NCBI GenBank assembly: GCA_001513155.1
Contig: LFSR01000006.1
Location: 63,938-127,937 of the forward strand
DNA: 64,000 nt
Reading direction: 5' to 3'
Source: Syntrophomonas sp. DTU018
GTDB lineage: Bacteria > Bacillota > Syntrophomonadia > Syntrophomonadales > Syntrophomonadaceae
Shown piece by piece: positions 45,010 through 52,418 of this stretch (position 1 is the stretch's first letter; each line of letters opens with the position of its first letter). Made by a program: the position numbers and the translations under genes. A model generated the notes under the pieces. It was not told where the DNA came from, searched no databases, and saw only the letters and a list, made by a program, of their open reading frames with translations.

Positions 45010-46227
45010 ATGTATATTAAGAGAGCTTTGGAAAAAACCATACTGGAAATGCAGGACAGCTTTCCCGTAATATTGGTTACAGGGCCTCGTCAGGTGGGCA
45101 AAACCACCATGCTGCGAAAACTGGCCGGTGACCAAAGAAACTATGTGACCCTGGATGATCCAATGATTCGCGATTTGGCGGTCCGGGATCCGGAATTGTT
45201 TCTGCAGAGATTTACACCGCCCGTTATTATTGATGAAATCCAATATGCTCCCCAGCTATTGCCTTATATTAAAATGTATGTGGACAAAAGCTCGCAAAAA
45301 GGAGCTTTTTGGCTTACCGGTTCCCAGACCTTTCATCTAATGAAAAATGCCAGTGAATCTTTGGCGGGTAGGGTGGGCATAGTTCAGCTTTTGGGACTTT
45401 CCAACAGCGAGATTCAAAAAACTGCCTCTGCCCCCTTTACCACTGATCCGGACCAGCTGATAAACAGACTTAAGTTCAGGTCGCCCCAAAGCCTGCAGGA
45501 AATTTTCAAGAGAATTCACACCGGCAGTATGCCGGCATTGTACAGCCAGGACAATATTAATATCGAGATCTTTCATTCTTCCTATGTCCAGACCTATCTG
45601 CAAAGAGATATCAGAGATCTTACTCAGGTAGGTGATGAGTTAACTTTTTTGCGCTTTTTATCGTCAGTGGCGGCACGCACCGGTCAACTGATCAATTATG
45701 CGGATTTGGCGAAAGATACCGGAATAAGTTCGCCCACTGCCAAGCAATGGTTATCTATTTTGGTGTCTTCAGGAATGGTAGCGCTTATCCAGCCATACTA
45801 CAACAACGTACTGAAAAGAATGGTCAAAACCCCCAAAATGTATTTCCTTGATACAGGCCTGTGTGCTTATTTAACCAGATGGACAACTCCGGAAGCTTTA
45901 GAAGCTGGCGCAATGTCCGGAGCCTTTTTCGAAACCTGGGTGGTTGGGGAAATCATAAAAAGTTACTTAAACCAAGGGAAAAGACCGCCCCTTTACTTTT
46001 ACCGTGACAAGGATCAAAAGGAAATTTACTTGATTATTCACGAGAATGATGTTTTGTATCCCATTGAAATCAAGAAAACCAGCAATCCTTCCCGGGAAGC
46101 GGTAAAGCATTTTCAGGTGCTGGAAAAAACCGGGCTTAAAGTAGGAACAGGCAGTGTCATATGCTTAAGCTCCCAACTGCTTCCAATAAACAGCAATAAT
46201 TGGGCAGTCCCTGCATGGCTTATATAG
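45010..46227 (+). CDS. AAA ATPase with DUF4143 domain
   Basis: A 405-residue protein: Walker A GPRQVGKTT (about 25-33), Walker B-like PVIIDEIQYAP, sensor WLTGSQTF, and a C-terminal DUF4143 half with a nuclease-like FYRDKDQKEIYLII and PIEIKK end. Such ATPases are common, often accessory genes of unclear role, sometimes toxin-like or DNA-associated. ATG at 45010 lacks a good ribosome site; an upstream GTG/ATG-like start at 44947 is in frame but less family-like. Its codon use looks more AT-rich than its neighbours, so it may be an insertion between DUF5693 and the TagO-type gene. Confidence 0.85.
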   Translation: MYIKRALEKTILEMQDSFPVILVTGPRQVGKTTMLRKLAGDQRNYVTLDDPMIRDLAVRDPELFLQRFTPPVIIDEIQYAPQLLPYIKMYVDKSSQKGAFWLTGSQTFHLMKNASESLAGRVGIVQLLGLSNSEIQKTASAPFTTDPDQLINRLKFRSPQSLQEIFKRIHTGSMPALYSQDNINIEIFHSSYVQTYLQRDIRDLTQVGDELTFLRFLSSVAARTGQLINYADLAKDTGISSPTAKQWLSILVSSGMVALIQPYYNNVLKRMVKTPKMYFLDTGLCAYLTRWTTPEALEAGAMSGAFFETWVVGEIIKSYLNQGKRPPLYFYRDKDQKEIYLIIHENDVLYPIEIKKTSNPSREAVKHFQVLEKTGLKVGTGSVICLSSQLLPINSNNWAVPAWLI

Positions 46228-46362
46228 GGATGCATTCTAAAGATTGCCAAGCCTGTCCTCTAGGTTACGCCGAGTTTCCCCCTAAATCTTGGCATATAGA
46301 CAAGCCCGCCTTGGCGGTGTTAGAATTAGCGTAGTTCATGGGCTAAGGAGGGTTTGTTTTCC

Positions 46363-47424
46363 ATGGCCTTGTATATTATGGTGGTGTTGTCGGCTTTTGT
46401 CATAGCCTTTCTTTTAACGCCCCTGGCAATAAAAGCAGCTTTTAAGCTAGGTGCTATAGATAAACCGGACCAGCGTAAAGTTCATCACCAGGCCATGCCT
46501 CGCCTGGGCGGTCTGGCTATTTTTGTGGCATTTGTGATTGCTGCCTTGCTGGGATCCTGGGGCAATCCAGCCTTTTATGGAATCCTGGCGGGAGGGGTAA
46601 TCATTTTTCTGGTGGGTATGCTGGATGATATTTACCAGCTGTCCCCCTGGGTCAAGCTGGCAGGTCAATGCCTGGCCGCTGCAGTGGCCATGTATTTTGG
46701 GATAATTGTACACTTTGTCACCAACCCCTTTGACGGACTGTTGGCCCTGGGTTATTTGAGCCTGCCCTTGACTTTCCTTTGGATTGTTGGTGTTACTAAT
46801 GCCATAAATTTAATCGACGGCCTGGATGGTCTGGCCGGCGGGGTATCAGCTATTGCTGCTGCTACCATGGGGATAGTAGCGCTCCTGCATGGCCAGACGG
46901 CGGTAGCCATGACAGCTTTTATCCTGGTAGCGGCCATAGCTGGATTTTTACCCTACAATTTCCATCCTGCCCGTACCTTCATGGGGGACGGAGGGTCGAA
47001 TTTCCTAGGGTTTGTACTGGCCTGCCTGGCTATTATGGGTACCGCGAAAAGCGCCGCTCTGATTTCATTGTTTGTGCCGATTGTGATTCTGGGTATACCC
47101 ATATTTGATACCTTTTTTGCTATCATCCGCCGGATTCTCAAAAGAGCACCCATTTTTATGCCGGACAAGGACCATCTCCATCATCGTCTAATGGCTATGG
47201 GAATGAGTCATCGCCGCAGTGTGCTGATTATATATGGCATAAGTGCTTTCTTTGGAGGCACAGCAGTTATTCTATCCTTTATAACCAGCCCCAAAGGCAG
47301 CCTGATACTGGCACTGCTGTTGCTGCTGGTGGTGATTGGAGCCGATCGTATCGGCATGTTTACCGGCAAAACGCCCCAGCTGGGCGCCCAGGTGGCTAAG
47401 CCACCCCACCATGTGGAAATGTAA
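46363..47424 (+). CDS. Undecaprenyl-phosphate sugar-1-phosphate transferase, WecA/TagO type
   Basis: A 353-residue membrane enzyme with about 10-11 segments and the family motifs DKPDQRKVHHQAMPRLGG, VGMLDDIYQLSP, NAINLIDGLDGLAGG, RTFMGDGGSNFLG and the cytoplasmic DKDHLHHRLM histidine loop. It moves GlcNAc-1-phosphate (or a related sugar) onto undecaprenyl phosphate, starting wall teichoic acid or exopolysaccharide synthesis. ATG at 46363 is preferred: AAGGAGGG ends about 10 bases ahead, whereas TTG at 46354 is too close. Confidence 0.93.
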   Translation: MALYIMVVLSAFVIAFLLTPLAIKAAFKLGAIDKPDQRKVHHQAMPRLGGLAIFVAFVIAALLGSWGNPAFYGILAGGVIIFLVGMLDDIYQLSPWVKLAGQCLAAAVAMYFGIIVHFVTNPFDGLLALGYLSLPLTFLWIVGVTNAINLIDGLDGLAGGVSAIAAATMGIVALLHGQTAVAMTAFILVAAIAGFLPYNFHPARTFMGDGGSNFLGFVLACLAIMGTAKSAALISLFVPIVILGIPIFDTFFAIIRRILKRAPIFMPDKDHLHHRLMAMGMSHRRSVLIIYGISAFFGGTAVILSFITSPKGSLILALLLLLVVIGADRIGMFTGKTPQLGAQVAKPPHHVEM

Positions 47425-47466
47425 ATGGGTGTTGAAAGGATTAATGGGTTTAATCGTATTAATTGG

Positions 47467-47550
47467 TGTGCACGAAGTGCCGTGGCGATCTCGTTCACAT
47501 ACCTTCAGGCACCATTCGAGATTGCTTCGTTGCGCTCGCAATTGTCACCT
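47467..47550. repeat. Family-1 inverted repeat, copy 12 (left end missing)
   Basis: Begins within the element (GTGCACGAAGTGCCGTGGCG), has the copy 7 centre (ACATACCTTCAGGCACCATT) and ends GCGCTCGCAATTGTCAC. Lies in the 395-bp gap between the TagO-type and LCP genes. Confidence 0.75.
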
Positions 47551-47587
47551 GTTGCGCAGACCACAATGAAAGAAAAGTCATCTTTAG

Positions 47588-47685
47588 TGTCATTGCGAGC
47601 CCCGGCAGGGGCGTGGCAATCTCATTCAAATCAGCCGGGCCAACCGGTTGAGATCGCCACGTCGCTGCGCTCCTCGCGATGACAC
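47588..47685. repeat. Family-1 inverted repeat, copy 13
   Basis: TGTCATTGCGAGCCCCGGCA ... CTCGCGATGACAC, centre CAGCCGGGCCAACCGGTTGAG, followed by TTTTCACAGCAATGACATAG and a CGTGGCCGGTTATTCAGGCGG module. Confidence 0.85.
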
Positions 47686-47776
47686 AAAGAAAGCCATTTT
47701 CACAGCAATGACATAGAGGGTGACTTTTCGTTCATCGTGGCCGGTTATTCAGGCGGTAAATATAAGGAGAGCAACG

Positions 47777-47827
47777 ATGAAGCAATCTCATTCTATAAAC
47801 GAATTCATAGGTGATTATAATGAATAA
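47777..47827 (+). CDS. Possible 16-codon leader peptide overlapping the LCP start
   Basis: ATG at 47777 has AAGGAGA (47764-47770) at an ideal distance and reads MKQSHSINEFIGDYNE before a stop at 47825-47827. The LCP start codon (47820) lies within its last codons in another frame, an ATGAATAA-type overlap that would couple translation. It may be only a chance frame after the repeat. Confidence 0.35.
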   Translation: MKQSHSINEFIGDYNE

Positions 47828-49001
47828 ACGCAAAAGGTATTTAATCATGATGATATGTGCCGGTCTTATTTTCGGTATCTGCTTCGGTATAGGTTCCGGA
47901 TTGACCAGTTTAATTGTTAATCATATGGCTGAGGCTGACGAACAGCCCCAGGAAGTGGAAGAAGAAATCCTGGAGCGGCAGGATGGGGAACGCACCAATA
48001 TCCTGGTGCTGGGGGTGGATGCCCGGCCGGGGGAAACAACATCCCGCTCCGACACTATGATCTTGGTTTCCGTTGATCCCAAACTGAACAAAGCAGCAGT
48101 GGTTTCCATACCCAGGGATACCAAAGTAACCATCAAGGGGGCTACGGAAAAAATCTGTGCCGCTAATGTATTGGGCGGTCCAGAGCTGGCTGTTTCCACG
48201 GTGGAAGACTTGATGGGCATAAAGATCGACTACTGGGTGGAAATGGATTTCAATGGGTTCAAAAAGATAGTGGATACCCTGGGCGGAGTTACCATAACTG
48301 TGCCCCAGCGTATGTACAAGCCATCCGAGGGTATTGACCTGCAGCCGGGAACCAAAAAGTTAAATGGCAGTGAAGCCTTGGCCTTTGTACGCTTCCGGGA
48401 CTATAACATGGGGGATATAGACCGCACCAGTATGCAGCAGGAGTTCATCAAAGCCCTGGCCAAGGAAGTGCTGCAGCCCAAAACCATTACCAAGCTGCCC
48501 AAATTGATTAAAGACCTGAATCAATATGTGGAAACCAATATGAAAGTAACCGACATGCTGCGCATAGCCAGCTGGGCTCCTGGATTCAGCACCGAATCCA
48601 TAATAGCCCAAACCCTGCCCGGTTCATTTTATGATGAGGTGGATGAAAACGGCTATCTCCTGAATAGTTACTGGCAGGTGGATAAAAAGCAGATAGCCAA
48701 CCTGCTGGACAATATGTTCGAAGGCAAGACCGTAGCGGTGGTGCAGAACACTATTAAAAATGTAGTACCCTCGACCAATGAATCTAATAATGACCAGAAA
48801 AATACCAGCAGTGAGGGTTATTTGCCCCAGGAAGAAGGCAAGCCTTCTCACAACGTTGATAAAAGAACAGATCAGTCTAATAAACCAGGGAAAAAGGAAC
48901 CTTCTGAGCCAGACCGGCAGGAGCCAGTTGAGGATGATACGGACAATCCTCCCGCCTCTCCTGCTTACTCAGATCTTACCGGCCCTGAGGGCTACATCTA
49001 A
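47820..49001 (+). CDS. LytR-CpsA-Psr (LCP) family cell-wall polymer ligase
   Basis: A 393-residue protein: N-terminal membrane anchor (about 9-30), LCP domain (ILVLGVDARPGETTSRSDTM, VSIPRDTKV, ALAFVRFRDYNMGDIDRTSMQQ, with the arginines and aspartates that bind the polyprenyl pyrophosphate), and a disordered hydrophilic C-terminus rich in K, P, E, N. LCP enzymes move wall teichoic acid or capsule from lipid carrier to peptidoglycan. It fits with the TagO-type enzyme upstream. A good terminator follows. Confidence 0.93.
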   Translation: MNKRKRYLIMMICAGLIFGICFGIGSGLTSLIVNHMAEADEQPQEVEEEILERQDGERTNILVLGVDARPGETTSRSDTMILVSVDPKLNKAAVVSIPRDTKVTIKGATEKICAANVLGGPELAVSTVEDLMGIKIDYWVEMDFNGFKKIVDTLGGVTITVPQRMYKPSEGIDLQPGTKKLNGSEALAFVRFRDYNMGDIDRTSMQQEFIKALAKEVLQPKTITKLPKLIKDLNQYVETNMKVTDMLRIASWAPGFSTESIIAQTLPGSFYDEVDENGYLLNSYWQVDKKQIANLLDNMFEGKTVAVVQNTIKNVVPSTNESNNDQKNTSSEGYLPQEEGKPSHNVDKRTDQSNKPGKKEPSEPDRQEPVEDDTDNPPASPAYSDLTGPEGYI

Positions 49002-49023
49002 CAATCTATCTTCAAGTATTCAT

Positions 49024-49048
49024 AGCGGGGACTCCGGTTCCCGCTTTT
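49024..49048 (+). terminator. Rho-independent terminator after the LCP gene
   Basis: Stem AGCGGGGA/TTCCCGCT (one G-T pair) with a 6-base loop and TTTT. Confidence 0.7.
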
Positions 49049-49102
49049 GTCATCTTAGATGGAGATTACGATGAATGACAGTATCCTCATAGATGAATCT
49101 TA

Positions 49103-49253
49103 GTAGGGGCCGATGCCCACATCGGCCCGGAGATCTGTATGGATCGACAACCCCGTCGACCCGGCATGTATGGAACCAAGCCCACACCGGCCCGTTAGAA
49201 GATGAACATTCTATCGAAAAATCGTAGGGGCCGACGACCCTGTCGGCCCGTAT
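49103..49253. repeat. Family-4 repeat block, first 151-bp copy
   Basis: Starts GTAGGGGCCGATGCCCACAT and contains two GC-rich hairpins: GGGCCGATG-CCCA-CATCGGCCC at the start and GGGCCGAC ... GTCGGCCC at the end. It differs by one base from 49631-49781. It opens the 945-bp gap between the LCP and asnB genes, which is repeats throughout; 49254-49570 holds unassigned sequence with a loose likeness to the inside of the long MITE-like copy (AAACATCCTGTTT). Confidence 0.85.
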
Positions 49254-49571
49254 GTCAGGCCTGCTGTAGGAAACGACGACTTATGGTATCCAGTAGGTTA
49301 AACATGCGCACCTGTTCCGTCGTCACGATATAGCAACGGTTTGCTGTGCGACTCAGGGGGTACCGGGCTAAACAAACATCCTGTTTGATAGCCCTCTCGG
49401 GACATCCTGTCCCTCGTCCCCCTTCCTTCGCCCATCTGCACCGGCTATACCGGACTCCTCCACCAAGGTGCTCATGGCAACCTACTGAAACAAAGCAAAC
49501 ATGGTTTATGACCAGATTGCGCTGAGCGGTAGCCGATGCCCACACGACCCGATGGATTGAGCGAACGGATT

Positions 49572-49838
49572 GTAGGGGTCGACGACTCTGTCGGCCCGTA
49601 TTTATCGAACAATATCTGCATTGCCCAATTGTAGGGGCCGATGCCCACATCGGCCCGGAGATCTGTATGGATCGACAACCCCGTCGACCCGGCATGTATG
49701 GAACCAAGCCCACACCGGCCCGTTAGAAGATGAACATTCTATCGAAAAATCGTAGGGGCCGACGACTCTGTCGGCCCGTATTTATCGAACAATATCTGCA
49801 TTGCCCAATTGTAGGGGCCGATGCCCACATCGGCCCGG
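49572..49838. repeat. Family-4 tandem repeat with 180-bp period
   Basis: 49572-49658 and 49752-49838 are 87-bp direct repeats with one mismatch, 180 bp apart, each running from GTAGGGG(T/C)CGACGACTCTG to CATCGGCCCGG. Confidence 0.85.
49631..49781. repeat. Family-4 repeat block, second 151-bp copy
   Basis: A direct repeat of 49103-49253 (528 bp upstream) with a single base change (GACGACCCTG versus GACGACTCTG), which implies recent duplication or gene conversion. Confidence 0.85.
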
Positions 49839-49946
49839 TTCATGATAAAGACCAAATCACTGCGAGCCGGAACATAATCAGGGGGACGATTCTCATGGCT
49901 GCATATTTGAACCGGAAGAACCGCCTCTCTGGTTTTTCCCTGGTTC

Positions 49947-51794
49947 TTAGAGACACAGTTCTACCTTATAATGCTCCAGCCACCGGTTCACCTGCAGCAG
50001 GTAAGCCATGTACTGGGTATCCCCCATTAGCTGCCCAAACCAGGGTTTATCCATCAGGAGCCGGTTGGATCGCAGCATCTCCAGGAGCTTTTCGGGCTGA
50101 ACCAAATTCAAAAGAGGTGAATCCGGATTGTTCAGGACCTGCTCCAGTTGAGCCTTGATTATTTCCCGGTAAATGGGATGGTGAGTTTTTGGGTAAGGAC
50201 TCTTCTGGCGCATTAAAACCTCGTCAGGTAAGAGACCCTTGGCAGCATAGCGCAGGATTCCTTTGGGCAGACCCCCGTAATTTTTCAAAGACCAGGGGAT
50301 ATTCCACACATACTCCACCAGACGGTGGTCACTGTAGGGCACCCGTACCTCCAGACCGCAAGCCATGCTCATGCGGTCCTTGCGATCCAAAAGAGTGGGC
50401 ATAAAGCGCGTGATATTCAGGTAAAAAACTTCCCGTACCTGAGCCTCTGCTGCATTTTCTCCCGGTAGCCTGGGGACTTCCGCCCGGGCCTGGTGATAGC
50501 GGTCCAGGGCGTATTCGATGGGCTTAATTAGTTTATTGATTTCTGGTGACAGGAACGCGCTGCGCTGTTCCACCATTCTGACCCAGGGAAAGCCCTTTTC
50601 CGAAGCCGCAGCCGGATTATGAAACCATGGATAGCCCCCGAAGACTTCATCTGCGCATTCTCCCGACAGGGCTACCGTCACCTTTTTCTTTATTTCCCGG
50701 CAGAACAGCAACAGTGAAGCGTCAATATCAGTCATCCCTGGTATGTCTGCCGCTTGCATAGCATGGGGCAAAGCATCTGGAAGATCATGATTATCCAGAA
50801 CTATAGAGTGGTGATCGGTACCCAGGTATTTGGAAACCGTTTGGATCCAGGGCCCGTCAGGGTTGGTCTCAAACTGGTTGGCCACAAAGTAACGGCTGGA
50901 GTCCCGGTAATCTACGGAAAAGGTGGAAAGAGGTGACCCTTTGACCGCCCGGGCAGCCAGGGCAGTTAAGATGCTGGAGTCCAATCCTCCCGACAAAAGA
51001 GTGCCAATGGGAACATCTGACTGCAGTTGCCGGACAGCGATGTCCTCCAGCAGTTCCCGTAGCTTTTCAGCGGTAGTATCAGCATCATCAAGGTGGGGCT
51101 GGCTCTGCAGGCGCCAGTAGGGCCAGGTGCGGATACCATTCCTGTCAAAGAGCAGGCAGTGCCCGGGCAGGACTTCCCGGATGCCCTTGAAAATCCCGTA
51201 GCCAGGCGTACGGGCCGGCCCCAGCACCAGGATTTCCGCCAGGCCTTCCCCATCCACCTGGGCAGGTACTTCTGGATGAGCCAGTAAAGACTTTAATTCC
51301 GAGGCAAATAGAAGGGAATTCGGTGCGGCACGATAAAAAAGCGGTTTAACCCCCAGCCGGTCCCGGACCAGCAGCAGGTGCTGGCGCAATTCATCCCATA
51401 TGGCAAAGGCAAATATGCCGTTCAAGTAGTGAACACAGTCAATCCCCCACTCCAGGTAAGCATGCAGCAACACTTCAGTATCCGAGTTGGCAGTAACAAA
51501 ATCATGCCCCAAAGCTTTAAGCTTGCTGCGCAGTTCCCGGTAATTATAGATTTCACCATTGTAGACGATCACATAGGTTTGGTCATGGTGTACCTTAATC
51601 ATAGGCTGGATGCCTCCCAGCGGGTCCAGAACTATCAGCCGCCGGTGCCCCAATAAGGTGTGTTCAGCTGCCCAGATACCTTGGTCGTCCGGTCCCCGGG
51701 GAGTCAAGGCCTCAGTCATCCGCTCTATTACCGCCATATCCCGTTCATTACGCAAATCCCGCTGCCAATCCACCCAGCCAGCAATACCACACAT
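49947..51794 (-). CDS. asnB: Glutamine-hydrolysing asparagine synthase
   Basis: A 615-residue AsnB: the N-terminal glutaminase domain begins MCGIAGWV with the catalytic Cys2, has RLIVLD, VYNGEIYNYRELR and DRLGVKPLFY; the synthase domain carries the SGGLDSS pyrophosphate loop (about 268) and SGECADEVFGGY. It makes asparagine from aspartate and glutamine; in polysaccharide loci such enzymes sometimes amidate sugars or wall peptides. ATG at 51794 (GGGAGG ahead) is chosen over TTG at 51800 because Cys2 must be exposed. A terminator hairpin lies in its leader. Confidence 0.93.
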   Translation of the reverse strand: MCGIAGWVDWQRDLRNERDMAVIERMTEALTPRGPDDQGIWAAEHTLLGHRRLIVLDPLGGIQPMIKVHHDQTYVIVYNGEIYNYRELRSKLKALGHDFVTANSDTEVLLHAYLEWGIDCVHYLNGIFAFAIWDELRQHLLLVRDRLGVKPLFYRAAPNSLLFASELKSLLAHPEVPAQVDGEGLAEILVLGPARTPGYGIFKGIREVLPGHCLLFDRNGIRTWPYWRLQSQPHLDDADTTAEKLRELLEDIAVRQLQSDVPIGTLLSGGLDSSILTALAARAVKGSPLSTFSVDYRDSSRYFVANQFETNPDGPWIQTVSKYLGTDHHSIVLDNHDLPDALPHAMQAADIPGMTDIDASLLLFCREIKKKVTVALSGECADEVFGGYPWFHNPAAASEKGFPWVRMVEQRSAFLSPEINKLIKPIEYALDRYHQARAEVPRLPGENAAEAQVREVFYLNITRFMPTLLDRKDRMSMACGLEVRVPYSDHRLVEYVWNIPWSLKNYGGLPKGILRYAAKGLLPDEVLMRQKSPYPKTHHPIYREIIKAQLEQVLNNPDSPLLNLVQPEKLLEMLRSNRLLMDKPWFGQLMGDTQYMAYLLQVNRWLEHYKVELCL

Positions 51795-51818
51795 TACCAA
51801 TCTACCTCCCTTATCGAC

Positions 51819-51844
51819 AAAAAAAGCCCGGGAAAATCCCGGGC
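51819..51844 (-). terminator. Intrinsic terminator in the asnB leader (possible attenuator)
   Basis: Reading the minus strand: GCCCGGGA, TTT loop, TCCCGGGC, then TTTTTTT. It is only about 25 bases ahead of the asnB start, before its ribosome site. No minus-strand gene is seen upstream in 51845-52418, so the hairpin probably sits within the asnB 5' leader and could be conditional. Confidence 0.75.
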
Positions 51845-52208
51845 CCCATTGCCCCTTAACATGTATATGAACCTATTAGGCCAAAGGTGCTATCCAATTT
51901 GTCCATTTCTAGAATATGCTAGATATGCTATCTATTGGTTAGATCTAATACCGTCCAAGCTTTTCAAAAAAATATTCCCCGCAGTGCAAGGATTGATATC
52001 GTAACCGTGTATTAAGCTTAAAAAGACAGCTTCCCGTATTTACCAAGTTTTTTTGCAGGACTAAGGCCAGGAAATGTCGAACATCTAATGATGACTATGG
52101 TGACTTCCCGCGAAACGGAACTGATGAATTGTCACTGGGAAAAGCTCGCGGCTTAGCCGCCAGTGAAGCTATCCTAGGTGTCATTGCTGTGAAAAGGGCT
52201 TCCTAATG

Positions 52209-52308
52209 TGTCATTGCGAGCCCCGCCAGGGGCGTGGCAATCTCAAACGAGGATTAGGAGCAATATTGAAAAGAGATCGCCGCGTCGCTTCGCTCCTCGC
52301 GATGACAC
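52209..52308. repeat. Family-1 inverted repeat, copy 14
   Basis: TGTCATTGCGAGCCCCGCCA ... CTCGCGATGACAC with a different centre (AAACGAGGATTAGGAGCAAT). It lies in the 624-bp gap between the divergent asnB and amidase genes; the rest of the gap (51845-52150) is AT-rich leader-like sequence without a gene. Confidence 0.82.
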
Positions 52309-52418
52309 CCTGGAGTTTCCATTCTTCGTGGCATGTTCTTCAGGTGATAATTACGAGCGCCCAGCGGGCGGCAACTCTATATATTAATTATTAAATAAAA
52401 ACGAAAGGCAGGTTTACC

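Noticed and set aside
49255-49713. Minus-strand open frame of 152 codons between LCP and asnB
   Set aside because: It runs through the family-4 repeats and has no protein-like sequence.
51845-52000. T-box riboswitch ahead of asnB
   Set aside because: The terminator is present but the conserved TGGNACC antiterminator bulge is not found on the minus strand.
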